This document shows, in pieces, positions 33,352-43,157 of a DNA stretch of 64,000 bases. Position numbers and translations under genes: made by a program. Location of the stretch: positions 11,239 through 75,238 of the forward strand of contig CAYWVF010000011.1 of NCBI GenBank assembly GCA_964461815.1, given 5' to 3'. Within the stretch, counting starts at the first letter, position 1; the number at the start of each line of letters is the position of its first letter. Under the pieces are notes generated by a model, which made no database searches, was not told the DNA's origin, and worked only from the letters and a program-made list of their open reading frames with translations. This DNA is from JAAZBA01 sp964461815. Its GTDB lineage: Bacteria > Bacillota > Clostridia > Oscillospirales > QAMX01.

Positions 33352-34791
33352 TCAGTCTAAATCAAAATAATCGTATATCTTCGAGTCTGTAATAAAGTAT
33401 TCAGCATGTGAATAGCCTTTCAGCTTTACTGTTTTAAACTGTTCTCCGAGCTCGGCGCTCCTTACAGCGACCGTTCCGTCGCCTTCCTCAGTCTTTACAA
33501 AGCCGTTCTCATCGTATACATCATCTGTTGCCGTGCCGATACCAATTATGTTTATAACATTTTCAGCACCAAGCTTTTCAAGCTTTTTCGTTGCGCGGCT
33601 GTTGTTCAGATCCTCAAGAAATGTATTTTTTACATCACTGTAGCAATCATCGTATATCGGTTGCATGTCGTACACTGCTTTAAGATACTGATCTGCAAAA
33701 ACGAGCTTTGTTTCAGCATCCGATTTGCCGTACTTGATATACGAAAGCAATGACAGTGCTAGATCGTACATGCTATTGCTGCCAAATTCAGCACCTGTTA
33801 CCAATCCGTATGCCTTTGCCGAGCCTTGATACGGAGCACCCAGTGTCATGAGCTTATCTATATTTTCATAATTACTATCTGTCTGAATATAGTCTCTGGC
33901 TATCAATGCACCTTGACTATGAGCTACGATCGATACCTTATCCGAATCAGTCTTCTCAAGTACTTCTTCAACATATTTTGAAAACGTATCTACGCTTTCA
34001 TCTATAGGATTTCTCAGCGATTCATAGCCGAAGATAAAGTAATCCTCATTATATTTCAGTCCGTTTTTCTCAAGCATTTTAAACAGCGGTACATACGTAT
34101 CTATAAACGGTTCTACATAATACTCTACGCCGTCTGTTTCTGTCATGTAGTACTCGCCTACACCTGTTTTCGCTACCGCTACCTTTTCGAGAGCTGCCTC
34201 GACTATCGGTACCAACGCCGACATCAGTATCTGCATAAACGAATCGTCCATGCTCATGTCTGCTATATCCCCAAGCAATTCAAACTGATCCTGAGACAGT
34301 GTTCCAAATGTTCCGGGAATAACTATGATCGGGTAATCTGCCGTGATCTTATTGAGTATGATGCCGTCAAATTTTATTGTGACCGTTTCCGTCTCCTGAT
34401 CCCAGCTAACATCCGCTCCCATATTCTCCGATATGAATCTTATGGGAACCATCGTTCTGCCGTTTTTAATGTACGGCGCAGTAAGCAGTGTCTTCTCCTC
34501 GCCGTTCACAGTTACAGCTTTGCTTCCGATCGTCAGCATTATCTCAAGATCATCAATTCGTATTCCGACACTTTGCGTTTTCTCATCCCAATCAACAACG
34601 CCGCCCATTTTCTCACTGACTATGCGTATAGGCACCATCGTTGTTCCGTTCAGTATCTCCGGCTGCTGATCGAATGCAAGCACCTCGTCATTAAATACGA
34701 CCGTCACACCATTAGATACGGCTGTTACACCGGAAAATGACATTATTATCATCAACACGCTCAATGCAAGAGCAAGTTTTTTCTTCATCAC
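33352..34791 (-). CDS. Secreted copper-amine-oxidase-N-like domains fused to an alpha/beta hydrolase
   Basis: 479 residues. A signal peptide covers residues 1-24. Two stalk repeats follow (about 28-85 and 88-142), each with T-M-V-P-I-R-x-I/V-S-E and W-D-x-x-T-x-x-V, the copper amine oxidase N-terminal domain widely used by Clostridia for surface attachment. From about 152 an alpha/beta hydrolase begins (P-I-I-V-I-P-G-T-F-G), with nucleophile elbow A-H-S292-Q-G and a late S-H-A-E-Y segment carrying a likely catalytic His. Probably a surface lipase or esterase. Monocistronic, upstream of its terminator. Confidence 0.82.
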   Translation of the reverse strand: MMKKKLALALSVLMIIMSFSGVTAVSNGVTVVFNDEVLAFDQQPEILNGTTMVPIRIVSEKMGGVVDWDEKTQSVGIRIDDLEIMLTIGSKAVTVNGEEKTLLTAPYIKNGRTMVPIRFISENMGADVSWDQETETVTIKFDGIILNKITADYPIIVIPGTFGTLSQDQFELLGDIADMSMDDSFMQILMSALVPIVEAALEKVAVAKTGVGEYYMTETDGVEYYVEPFIDTYVPLFKMLEKNGLKYNEDYFIFGYESLRNPIDESVDTFSKYVEEVLEKTDSDKVSIVAHSQGALIARDYIQTDSNYENIDKLMTLGAPYQGSAKAYGLVTGAEFGSNSMYDLALSLLSYIKYGKSDAETKLVFADQYLKAVYDMQPIYDDCYSDVKNTFLEDLNNSRATKKLEKLGAENVINIIGIGTATDDVYDENGFVKTEEGDGTVAVRSAELGEQFKTVKLKGYSHAEYFITDSKIYDYFDLD

Positions 34792-34895
34792 TGTTCCTCC
34801 CTAACTGTATCGTCGCATATTATTATACAGTTAAAGTTTGCTGTTTTCAAGCGTTTCATGAATTATTAAGAATATCGTGCGAATTTTATTCCTTT

Positions 34896-36113
34896 TTAGA
34901 TGTTTCCGACTATCGATATAGACATTTTATCTAAATCATAGTATTTTCTTGCCGTATCTCGCAGCGTATCACGATCCACCGCATCGTATCTGCCTATGAC
35001 CTCATCCGGATCGGCTATCTCACCCATGAGAAGCTCCGATCTTGCCATATGATTCATTCTTGTCGCAGTGCTTTCAAGTCCCATCAGTATGGATGATCTG
35101 CACTGCTCCTTTGCGCGATTCAGCTCTTTTTCCGTCACACCGTCCTCTAACAGCTTATTCAGTACATCCTGCGTCAGCTTCAGAGCCTTCTCCTGTGACT
35201 GTGGATTGAGTGCCATGTATATACCGCACATTCCCGTATCGGCATGCGATGCGGTATATGTGTATACGCTGTAGCAGAGACCGTTTTCCTCACGTATCGT
35301 TCTGAATAGTCTCGATGACATTCCTCCGCCGAGTATATTATTGAAAAGCTGCATTGCGTATCTGTCACCGTCATCATATGAATATCCGGGGAAGCCTATA
35401 CATATATGATTCTGCTCTATTCGTTTTTTCTTTGTCGTATTTACCTGCTGGTATTCGGCTTTTTTGGGCTTTACGGTCTTGTTTATCGGCAGCTGCGACA
35501 GGCGGTTCTTCAAATACTCTATCACATCATTTCCGAAATTACCCGAAATAGCTACGACTGTATTTCCGGCAGTATAGTACTTACTCATGTATTCTCTGAG
35601 CGTGTCTCCTGTCATTTTTTCAAGCGTAGTCTTTCTGCCGAGTATCGGCATCCCGAGAGGTGAGCCTTTGAACACTCCGGATATCAAGCGCTCCGACGCA
35701 AGCTCGTCCGGTGTGTCCTCGTACATATCTATCTCCTCGAAGATGACACCTCTTTCAAGCTCCATCTCACGCTCGTCAAACGTGGATTCAAACACAAGCT
35801 CGCACAAAAGCTTTGCCGATTCAAGCATATTAGTGTCAAGTGCTCGAAAATAGTAGCTCGTACATTCCTTTGTTGTAAATGCATTGAAGCCTCCGCCCAG
35901 CTCGTCCATACGTTCCGCAAGCTGTGCCGCCGTATGTGCATTCGTACCCTTAAACATCATATGCTCAATATAATGTGATATTCCGTTAATACGGCTGTTT
36001 TCATAGCGTGAACCGCATCCGAACCATATTCCCATCGTTGCCGAGCGTACATATGGAAGTCTCTCTGCGACTATTCTTACGCCATTCGGCAATCTTATCT
36101 TCTCTATATGCAT
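34896..36113 (-). CDS. M16-family zinc peptidase (YmxG-like)
   Basis: 405 residues from ATG 36113, chosen by AAAAGGATTG eight bases upstream (an earlier TTG at 36131 lies in that site). The inverted zinc motif H-Y-I-E-H lies near residue 47-51 and a second ligand Glu about 75 residues on (E-E-I-D-M-Y-E-D). The domain is followed by the R-T-I-R-E-E-N-G-L-C-Y-S-V motif. It lies directly downstream of pnp, the usual place of YmxG/MlpA in Firmicutes. Role may be processing of small proteins. Confidence 0.92.
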   Translation of the reverse strand: MHIEKIRLPNGVRIVAERLPYVRSATMGIWFGCGSRYENSRINGISHYIEHMMFKGTNAHTAAQLAERMDELGGGFNAFTTKECTSYYFRALDTNMLESAKLLCELVFESTFDEREMELERGVIFEEIDMYEDTPDELASERLISGVFKGSPLGMPILGRKTTLEKMTGDTLREYMSKYYTAGNTVVAISGNFGNDVIEYLKNRLSQLPINKTVKPKKAEYQQVNTTKKKRIEQNHICIGFPGYSYDDGDRYAMQLFNNILGGGMSSRLFRTIREENGLCYSVYTYTASHADTGMCGIYMALNPQSQEKALKLTQDVLNKLLEDGVTEKELNRAKEQCRSSILMGLESTATRMNHMARSELLMGEIADPDEVIGRYDAVDRDTLRDTARKYYDLDKMSISIVGNI

Positions 36114-36145
36114 AAAATCAATCCTTTTCAATACACAAAGTCATA

Positions 36146-36174
36146 CAAGGCTGCCACCATTGGTGACAGCCTTG
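36146..36174 (-). other. Intergenic stem-loop between pnp and the M16 peptidase gene
   Basis: CAAGGCTG/CAGCCTTG with inner CACC/GGTG (36146-36174). No T run follows leftward, so it is more likely an RNA-processing or attenuating element than a full terminator. Confidence 0.55.
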
Positions 36175-36199
36175 CTTTATGAAATATATTCAGTTCTGA

Positions 36200-38311
36200 T
36201 CAAACCTTTTCGCTGTCAAGCACGTCTTTTCTGGACATATTGATCCTGCCCTTATCGTCGATCTCTATGATCTTTGCCCATGTCATATCACCGACATTGA
36301 TAACATCTTCAACCTTACCGACTCTGCGATTTTCAAGCTTTGAAATATGGATCATGCCTTCCTTGCCCGGTGCGAATTCAACGAATGCGCCGAATGTCAT
36401 GATTCTTGTACACTTACAGTAGAACACATCGCCCACCTTCGGGTCAAGAACGATAGATTCTATTATCTTTAATGCCTGACGGCATGCGTTGATATCTGTT
36501 GCAGCAATAAATACACTACCGTCATCCTCGATATCGATCTTTGTGCCTGTATCTGCTGTGATCTTCTGGATCACGCTGCCGCCCTTACCGATGACCTCAC
36601 GGATCTTATCGGGATCGATGGATGTACGGAGCATTTTCGGTGCGTATGCGGACAGCTCGCTTCTCGGCTCTGCGATAGCCTTAAGCATTATCTCGTCAAG
36701 AATAGCAAGCCTTGCGATCCTTGTTCTCTCAAATGCGCTTTCGATGATCTCTCTTGTCAAGCCATCGATCTTAAGGTCCATCTGTATAGCTGTGATACCT
36801 GTCTTTGTACCTGCTACCTTAAAGTCCATATCGCCGAAGAAGTCTTCTATGCCCTGGATATCGGTAAATGTAAGCCAGCGGTCACCCTCTGTTACAAGTC
36901 CGCAGGAGATACCGGCTACAGGAGCCTTTATCGGTACACCTGCATCCATAAGCGCAAGTGTGGAACCGCATACAGAACCCTGAGATGTGGAACCGTTAGA
37001 GGAAAGAACCTCGGAAACAAGTCTGATGCTGTACGGGAACTCTTCTTCCGACGGGATAACAGGCTCAAGAGCACGCTCTGCGAGTGCGCCGTGACCTATC
37101 TCACGTCTGCCCGGGCTTCTTGACGGCTTTGCTTCGCCGACAGAATAGGACGGGAAGTTATAATGATGCATATATCTCTTAGATTCTTCTTCATATATCG
37201 TATCAAGAGGCTGTACATCTCCGGATGTACCGAGTGTAGCGATCGTGAGAACCTGTGTCTGTCCTCTTGTAAACATACCCGAACCATGTGCTCTCGGAAG
37301 AATACCTACCTCAGCAGCCAGCGGACGTACTTCGTCCATCTGTCTTCCGTCAACACGCTTCTGCTCATCAAGCAGCAGACGACGTACAACGTATTTTTCG
37401 AGCTTGTATACACAGTCGCCTACGAGGTCTATCGTATCCGGGAACTGCTCTGTAAAATGCTCTACGAGCTCATCTGTCAATGCATTTATTCTGTCGTCAC
37501 GCACTGTCTTATCGTCTGTATCAACAGCTTCACGCATCTTGTCAAGTGCGTATTCCTTAATAGCCTCATACAGTGCATCGTCATGTGCAACTGCTGCGTA
37601 CTCGAATTTTTCCTTACCTACCTCAGCGGCAATACCCTTGATAAATTCAACGATCTTCTTGTTCTCTTCGTGAGCATACATGATGGCATCAAGCATCTGA
37701 GCTTCCGGGATCTGATCTGCACCGGCTTCGATCATTGCGATCTTGGAATCCGTGCTTGCAACGGTCACGTGCATACGGCTCTTTTCACGCTCTGCCGATG
37801 TCGGGTTAATAACAAATTTATCATCAACAAGTCCTACTACACAGCCGGCAATAGGTCCGTTCCACGGAATATCGGAAATAGCGATAGCAACAGATGTACC
37901 GATCATAGCTGCGATCTCCGGCAGACAATCGGAATCTACGCTCATAACTGTAGCTGCAATAGCTACGTCATTTCTCATATCCTTCGGGAACAGCGGTCTT
38001 ATAGGACGATCTATAAGTCTGGAAGCAAGTATAGCCTTCTCCGAGGGACGGCCTTCACGTCTGTTCCAACTTCCCGGGATGCGGCCTACAGCATAAAGAC
38101 GCTCTTCAAAATCAACTGATAACGGGAAAAAGTCAATACCCTCACGCGGCTTTTCGGATGCTGTTGCAGTTACGAGAACAACAGTATCACCGTAGGATAC
38201 CATACATGAACCGTTGGCAAGCTGTGCCTTTTTTCCTGTTTCGATCTTTAAACGTCTGCCTGCGAAGGTCGTTTCAAAGACCTTTTCATTTGGGAATTGC
38301 ATGTGTTTCAT
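36200..38311 (-). CDS. pnp: Polynucleotide phosphorylase
   Basis: 703 residues, normal length. Two RNase PH domains, an all-alpha linker, then KH (V-I-G-K-G-G-S-V-I near 560) and S1 (G-D-V-F-Y-C-K-C-T-R-I-M-T-F-G-A-F-V-E-F). Catalytic residues lie in the second core near D-V-Q-P and G-S-T-S-Q. It degrades RNA from the 3-prime end using phosphate and takes part in the degradosome. Part of the rpsO-pnp-M16 operon. A 182-base spacer with a stem-loop separates it from rpsO. Confidence 0.98.
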   Translation of the reverse strand: MKHMQFPNEKVFETTFAGRRLKIETGKKAQLANGSCMVSYGDTVVLVTATASEKPREGIDFFPLSVDFEERLYAVGRIPGSWNRREGRPSEKAILASRLIDRPIRPLFPKDMRNDVAIAATVMSVDSDCLPEIAAMIGTSVAIAISDIPWNGPIAGCVVGLVDDKFVINPTSAEREKSRMHVTVASTDSKIAMIEAGADQIPEAQMLDAIMYAHEENKKIVEFIKGIAAEVGKEKFEYAAVAHDDALYEAIKEYALDKMREAVDTDDKTVRDDRINALTDELVEHFTEQFPDTIDLVGDCVYKLEKYVVRRLLLDEQKRVDGRQMDEVRPLAAEVGILPRAHGSGMFTRGQTQVLTIATLGTSGDVQPLDTIYEEESKRYMHHYNFPSYSVGEAKPSRSPGRREIGHGALAERALEPVIPSEEEFPYSIRLVSEVLSSNGSTSQGSVCGSTLALMDAGVPIKAPVAGISCGLVTEGDRWLTFTDIQGIEDFFGDMDFKVAGTKTGITAIQMDLKIDGLTREIIESAFERTRIARLAILDEIMLKAIAEPRSELSAYAPKMLRTSIDPDKIREVIGKGGSVIQKITADTGTKIDIEDDGSVFIAATDINACRQALKIIESIVLDPKVGDVFYCKCTRIMTFGAFVEFAPGKEGMIHISKLENRRVGKVEDVINVGDMTWAKIIEIDDKGRINMSRKDVLDSEKV

Positions 38312-38439
38312 TTGTATTTGACTCCTTTCAATATTTACCGGAGCCTCATCGTTTTAGCACTTGAATTCATGCTCAAATATCTTCAAGCACAAATTCAACT
38401 GCTAAACTACAACAAGGCACTCGGTTTAAATTACGCTGA

Positions 38440-38482
38440 ACGGAGGGACAGGTATATCTTGGCGACACACCCGTTCCTCCGT
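38440..38482 (-). other. Stem-loop in the rpsO-pnp spacer
   Basis: ACGGAGG pairs with CCTCCGT (38440-38446 with 38476-38482) around a 29-base loop. In many bacteria such a hairpin between rpsO and pnp is an RNase III cut and control site for pnp. It may also partly terminate rpsO. Confidence 0.6.
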
Positions 38483-38493
38483 ACTTAGTTTGA

Positions 38494-38760
38494 TTACTTT
38501 CTGATGTTGAGCTTTGCAATGATAGCACGGTAACGCTCGATGTCCTTCTTCTGTAAATAGTTAAGAAGGGCGCGGCGCTGACCAACCATCTTAAACAGAC
38601 CACGACGGGAATGATTATCCTTCTTATGGATCTTAAGATGCTCTGTCAATGTTACGATACGCTCTGTAAGGATAGCGATCTGAACCTCAGGGGATCCTGT
38701 GTCTGTCTCATGAAGACGATTGTTTTCAATTACCTGTGTTTTCTGCTCTTTTAACAGCAT
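38494..38760 (-). CDS. rpsO: Ribosomal protein S15
   Basis: 88 residues from ATG 38760, chosen by GGAGGT 8 bases upstream and the normal length. Conserved H-E-T-D-T-G-S-P-E-V-Q and R-R-G-L-F-K-M-V-G-Q-R-R-A-L-L-N-Y-L. It binds 16S rRNA in the platform. The 5-prime UTR, about 115 bases from the promoter, is long enough for autoregulation by S15. Confidence 0.98.
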   Translation of the reverse strand: MLLKEQKTQVIENNRLHETDTGSPEVQIAILTERIVTLTEHLKIHKKDNHSRRGLFKMVGQRRALLNYLQKKDIERYRAIIAKLNIRK

Positions 38761-38883
38761 TTGATTGTACCTCCATTTTTTGATTATATGCCGTATGCCG
38801 AGTAAAAGGAGATGGATATACGCCCATGGAGAACGCCTGAGCCAATTACCCAGCATCGGTATAATTGTTTCACACAGAACGAT

Positions 38884-38912
38884 ATTATATCATATAATTT
38901 TCGTTTTGTAAA
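38884..38912 (-). promoter_or_regulatory. Promoter of rpsO-pnp
   Basis: Leftward TTTACA (38907-38912), 17 bases, TATAAT (38884-38889). Confidence 0.85.
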
Positions 38913-38960
38913 GCCTTTTCTGAATTTATTTTGAGAATTTCAGGTCATTCTTTCGGATTT

Positions 38961-39596
38961 TTATTTTGAATTCTTATTCGAATCATCACGTTTCATGTTT
39001 TTACGCTTGAATGTAAATTTTGATTCCGTGCCGTTCAGCAGTCTTTTTATATTTTCCTTATGCAGATATATCACCTCTGCCGCCATAAGCACAGCTACGA
39101 CCACGCAGATCGCAGACGGATGGAATATATACATCATGAGTGGGAAAAATGCCGTAGCGATTATCGAACCCAGTGACACGTATCTTGATATGACAACTAT
39201 TACCAGGAATATCGCCATGAGTACTAAAAATATGCGTATATCGAATATTCCTATCGCCGATATTGCCGTGATAACTCCTTTTCCGCCTCTGAAGCCGAAA
39301 TACAGAGGATAAACATGACCAACCACAACAAACATCATAGCTGCCAGTCTTCCGCTTTCTCCCGCTATCAAATTACCGACTATAGACGCCACGACACCCT
39401 TGAGTATATCTCCGATCATTACGGGTACCGCAAGCTTCGGGCCCATGACACGGTACGCATTCGTCGAGCCTGCATTTCCGCTTCCATGCTCACGCAGATC
39501 TATACCGAGTGCAAGCTTCGACACAATGATGCCGAAATTAAGACTTCCGAGCAGGTATGAAATCACAGCCGAAATCAATATCAAAAGCCAATTCAC
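38961..39596 (-). CDS. plsY: Acyl-phosphate glycerol-3-phosphate acyltransferase PlsY
   Basis: 211 residues, five membrane segments. Three PlsY motifs: G-S-L-N-F-G near residue 17, G-S-G-N-A-G-S-T-N-A-Y-R near 38, and F-R-G-G-K-G-V near 102. It transfers an acyl group from acyl-phosphate to glycerol-3-phosphate at the membrane, starting phospholipid synthesis. The tail is rich in Lys and Asn. Located 15 bases after der, the conserved der-plsY order. Confidence 0.97.
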   Translation of the reverse strand: MNWLLILISAVISYLLGSLNFGIIVSKLALGIDLREHGSGNAGSTNAYRVMGPKLAVPVMIGDILKGVVASIVGNLIAGESGRLAAMMFVVVGHVYPLYFGFRGGKGVITAISAIGIFDIRIFLVLMAIFLVIVVISRYVSLGSIIATAFFPLMMYIFHPSAICVVVAVLMAAEVIYLHKENIKRLLNGTESKFTFKRKNMKRDDSNKNSK

Positions 39597-39611
39597 CTGA
39601 AAAACCTCGCT

Positions 39612-40958
39612 TTATTTCCTGTGAACGTCAGCAGCATCGCTGTCGCCCCTCTGCCTTACCGTCATTCTTATCGGTGTTCCGATAAATCCATACGCATCAC
39701 GTATACGATTTTCAATATACCTCTTGTATGAGAAGTGGAACAGCTCTGCATCATTTACGAACAGTACAAAATGCGGAGGCTTGATCCCTGTCTGAGTAAT
39801 ATAGTAGACCTTGAGTCTCTTGCCCTTGTCGGACGGCGGCTGAAAACGCATGACCGCATCTCTGAGGATATCATTGAGTGTGCCGGTAGAGATACGCAAT
39901 GCACTCTGCTCATTTGCCGATACGATCATCGGATAGAGCTTATCTACTCTTGCTCCGGTCAGTGCGGACATGAATGCGACCGGTGCATACTGCATATACG
40001 CAAGTCCTATCCTGACCTTCTCCTCGTATTCCTTCATGGTCTTCTCATTTTTCTCTATGAGATCCCACTTGTTTACTATTATTATAGCAGCCTTTCCCTT
40101 TTCATGTGCATAGCCCGCTACCTTTGTATCCTGCTCTGTCACGCCGTCCTTGGCGTCGATCATAATAAGGCATACGTCGCAGCGCTCTATTGCCTGAAGT
40201 GTGCGGAGCACGCTGTATTTTTCGATATCGTCATCGACCTTTGCTTTTCTTCGCAATCCTGCCGTGTCGATTATCATAAATTTACCGTATTCATTTTCGA
40301 AATATGAGTCTACCGCATCACGAGTAGTACCTGCTACATTGCTTACTATAACACGTTCTTCTCCGAGTATACGATTTACGAGCGAAGACTTGCCCGAATT
40401 CGGCTTGCCGATGACAGCTATCTTTATAACATCATCCTCTGCTTTGAGCTCATCATCCTCGGGGAAATACTCCATACATGCATCAAGCAGATCACCTGTG
40501 CCGTTTCCGTGGAATGCGGATATCGCCATGGGATCGCCCAAGCCCAGAGAATAAAATTCATAGAAGTCTGCCGGCGGCTCTCCCGGCTTATCACACTTGT
40601 TCACTGCTACTATCGTAGGCTTCTTCGACTTTTGCAGCATCACAGCCACATCATTGTCGGCAGCCGTAACGCCTGTCTTGATATCCGTTACAAGGATTAT
40701 CACATCTGCGCTCTCAATAGCTGCATTCGCCTGAGCACGCATAAATTTCAGCATTTCATTGTCCGTGTGAGGCTCGATACCGCCTGTATCTACCACAAGA
40801 AACTCACGTCCGCGCCACGTCGTTTCACGGTAAAGTCTATCACGAGTAACGCCCGGCATATCATCGACTATGGAGAGACGTTCGCCTACCAGTCGATTAA
40901 ACAGCATCGACTTACCGACATTCGGACGGCCAACTATTGCTACTATTGGTTTTGGCAT
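39612..40958 (-). CDS. der: Ribosome assembly GTPase Der (EngA)
   Basis: 448 residues. Two GTPase domains: G-R-P-N-V-G-K-S near residue 10 with D-T-G-G and N-K-C-D, and G-K-P-N-S-G-K-S near residue 185 with D-T-A-G and N-K-W-D. A KH-like domain forms the last 80 residues (P-P-S-D-K-G-K-R-L-K-V-Y-Y-I-T-Q). Needed for 50S maturation. Operon neighbour of plsY and DUF512. Confidence 0.98.
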   Translation of the reverse strand: MPKPIVAIVGRPNVGKSMLFNRLVGERLSIVDDMPGVTRDRLYRETTWRGREFLVVDTGGIEPHTDNEMLKFMRAQANAAIESADVIILVTDIKTGVTAADNDVAVMLQKSKKPTIVAVNKCDKPGEPPADFYEFYSLGLGDPMAISAFHGNGTGDLLDACMEYFPEDDELKAEDDVIKIAVIGKPNSGKSSLVNRILGEERVIVSNVAGTTRDAVDSYFENEYGKFMIIDTAGLRRKAKVDDDIEKYSVLRTLQAIERCDVCLIMIDAKDGVTEQDTKVAGYAHEKGKAAIIIVNKWDLIEKNEKTMKEYEEKVRIGLAYMQYAPVAFMSALTGARVDKLYPMIVSANEQSALRISTGTLNDILRDAVMRFQPPSDKGKRLKVYYITQTGIKPPHFVLFVNDAELFHFSYKRYIENRIRDAYGFIGTPIRMTVRQRGDSDAADVHRK

Positions 40959-40999
40959 TCTTTTTTCTCGCTTTCTTTTTTATGTCATTATATTGATCT

Positions 41000-42307
41000 C
41001 TAATAAAAGATAGTCCTTACAAAGCCTGCACCGTCTATATCAAGCGGCACTACCTTTACTTTAAGTGCTTCCTCAAGATCATGAAGCGTCACATCGTCAA
41101 GGAACATATCTCCGCTGTAACGAAGCATAACTGTCGGCACATACAATCGCTCACCCAGCTCCTCACCGCGGAGCTGCTCTATTATATCTCTTCCGACTAC
41201 AAGACCTGCCACGTCGATAGTCTCACCGAAGAAGCGATTTTTTATAGCATGTACCTTATATTGCGACTTATCAATATAATTATCACATTTATTCAGTGCG
41301 AAGTCAAGCATCTTTTTCATAAAAGGCGCTGCACTTACTCCCGTAGCAATGGAAAATTTCTCGGGGATCTTCATCTTTTCGTTTTTTTCAAGCTCTTCCT
41401 TCAATTCGTGTTCAAAAAGAGCCATAAGCCCTACACCGTTTTCCAGCTGTGCAAATTCCTCGTAGTAATCGTAATCCGGTATCGGCAGATTTGCTCTCAG
41501 ATACATTTCATCCGAGCAAAATGCAAGTCTGGTATACCACTTATCCATACACTTTTCAGCAAAGCGGTCTACTACTGAAATTATATTCCTCGCATCCTCT
41601 ACCGATACGGGCTCAAGAGGATATAAGCCTTTTCTGTGACCTGTCACACCGACAGGAACTATCGACACGCTCGACACAGCCGGGAACAGCTCCGCCAGAT
41701 CATCCAGTGTTTTCTCCAGCACCTTACCGTCATTTACGCCCGGACAAGCTACTATCTGACACTGCATACTTATTCTTGCTTCGCTGAATCTACGCATTAT
41801 CTCCAGACACTTTCCGGCATTTTTATTGCGAAGCATCTTTTCTCGTACTATCGGGTCTGTAGCATGTACCGATACATTTATCGGAGATATCCTCATCTCG
41901 CAGATCCTGTCTATATCATGCTCGGACAGATTCGTGAGAGTAATGTAATTTCCCAAAAGAAACGACAGTCGCATGTCATCGTCCTTAACATACATCGACT
42001 TTCTCATGCCCTTCGGGAGCTGATCAATGAAGCAGAAGATACAATGATTGGAGCAGCTTCTCGTCTTATCCATGAGATAGCTTTCGAATTCGAGACCAAT
42101 ATCCTCGCCCTCATGCTTATGGAGCTTCAATACACGCTCTCCTCCGCACTCGTCCTCTACCGTCACATCCAGCTTCTTCTCATACGTATAGAATTTGTAG
42201 TCAAGCACGTCCTCTATATTATGACCGTTTATGCTTTTTATTGTATCGCCAAGCTGAAAGCCTGCACGCTCGGCAGGTGACTTGGCATCAATTTTTGTTA
42301 TTTTCAT
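41000..42307 (-). CDS. DUF512 radical SAM/PDZ protein
   Basis: 435 residues. The N-terminal PDZ-like part (S-P-A-E-R-A-G-F-Q-L-G-D) spans residues 1-40. A C85-x3-C89-x2-C92 motif gives the radical-SAM 4Fe-4S site, followed by F-I-D-Q-L-P-K-G-M-R. The C-terminus holds the DUF512 region with V-P-V-G-V-T-G-H-R and L-R-Y-S-G-D-M-F. Conserved in Clostridia next to der. The substrate is unknown. Confidence 0.92.
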   Translation of the reverse strand: MKITKIDAKSPAERAGFQLGDTIKSINGHNIEDVLDYKFYTYEKKLDVTVEDECGGERVLKLHKHEGEDIGLEFESYLMDKTRSCSNHCIFCFIDQLPKGMRKSMYVKDDDMRLSFLLGNYITLTNLSEHDIDRICEMRISPINVSVHATDPIVREKMLRNKNAGKCLEIMRRFSEARISMQCQIVACPGVNDGKVLEKTLDDLAELFPAVSSVSIVPVGVTGHRKGLYPLEPVSVEDARNIISVVDRFAEKCMDKWYTRLAFCSDEMYLRANLPIPDYDYYEEFAQLENGVGLMALFEHELKEELEKNEKMKIPEKFSIATGVSAAPFMKKMLDFALNKCDNYIDKSQYKVHAIKNRFFGETIDVAGLVVGRDIIEQLRGEELGERLYVPTVMLRYSGDMFLDDVTLHDLEEALKVKVVPLDIDGAGFVRTIFY

Positions 42308-42371
42308 AATTATTATCTTTCGTATAGATTTATGCTGCCGCCTATACAGACCGTCAGTCTTTTTTTTACAA

Positions 42372-42405
42372 TTAAGGAAAAATGGGGAAGCGACAGCCTC
42401 CCCAT
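42372..42405 (-). terminator. Terminator after rpmF
   Basis: ATGGGGAAGC pairs with GCCTCCCCAT (42382-42391 with 42396-42405), then TTTTTCC leftward. It would separate rpmF from the DUF512 gene, perhaps partly. Confidence 0.75.
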
Positions 42406-42417
42406 CTCAAACAAGAA

Positions 42418-42609
42418 TTATTTGTTTTCCTCAGCAACACTTACTACCAGTTTGCCATTGTAATATCCGCATGCCTTACACATTCTGTGCGGAAGAACTG
42501 CACGTCCGCAGTTGGAGCACTTTGCAAGACCCGGAATGTCAAGCTTCCAATGTGAGCTGCGTCTCTTATCTCTTCTTGTCTTCGAAACTCGTCTCTTTGG
42601 TACCGCCAT
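42418..42609 (-). CDS. rpmF: Ribosomal protein L32, zinc-binding form
   Basis: 63 residues from ATG 42609 (GGAGGTG upstream; an earlier frame start at 42618 lies in that site). M-A-V-P-K-R-R-V-S-K-T-R-R-D-K-R-R at the start. C-S-N-C-G and C-K-A-C-G give the zinc site. Normally follows DUF177 as here. Confidence 0.98.
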   Translation of the reverse strand: MAVPKRRVSKTRRDKRRSSHWKLDIPGLAKCSNCGRAVLPHRMCKACGYYNGKLVVSVAEENK

Positions 42610-42647
42610 GGGTGACACCTCCTCTATCTGTAAAACAAATTTTAACG

Positions 42648-43157
42648 TTAATCTGAAGTCACGTCCTTTAGTATCGACTTCAAGGCAGACAACCGCTCAT
42701 CGACTTCCTCTTTTTTACAGCCGCAATCCGTCCTGTTCAAATCCGTACCGCATTTCGGACACAGACCGCGACAATTCTCGCTACATAAGTACGACATATC
42801 AACACTGAAAATAATCTGCTCTGTCAATATCTCGTCCACATCCAGCTCGAAGCCTTCTATAAGCAGAATATCGTCATTTTCTTCATCCTGCAGGTTGAAA
42901 GCCAACCTTTGGAAAATATCAAGCTTTTTTGGTAATGAAAGATCTTTCAGGCAGCGCGCACAGCGCGTTTGCAATACATAATCAACCGACGCATGCAGCT
43001 CGATCATACCGGCATGATTACGTACATCGCCCTTTACTAAAATCGGAGTCTTGAAGGGACGCTCATAGTAGAGCTCCAGCTCCGACAGGTCTAATTCGTA
43101 TTCAAACGGAATACTCAACCCTACAACATCGGCAATACCCTTTATATCCAATTTCAC
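42648..43157 (-). CDS. DUF177 (YceD-like) protein
   Basis: 169 residues. C-A-R-C-L-K-D-L near residue 65 and C-S-E-N-C-R-G-L-C-P-K-C-G-T-D-L with C-G-C at the end, the usual DUF177 cysteine set. It is linked to 23S rRNA accumulation in other bacteria. First gene of the rpmF operon, 38 bases before rpmF. Confidence 0.93.
   Translation of the reverse strand: MKLDIKGIADVVGLSIPFEYELDLSELELYYERPFKTPILVKGDVRNHAGMIELHASVDYVLQTRCARCLKDLSLPKKLDIFQRLAFNLQDEENDDILLIEGFELDVDEILTEQIIFSVDMSYLCSENCRGLCPKCGTDLNRTDCGCKKEEVDERLSALKSILKDVTSD

Noticed and set aside
37163..38119. 318-codon frame opposite pnp
   Set aside because: Long, but fully antisense to pnp, with odd composition (Cys, Tyr and His rich). A by-product of pnp codon use.
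41636..42280. 214-codon frame opposite the DUF512 gene
   Set aside because: Antisense shadow without ribosome site.
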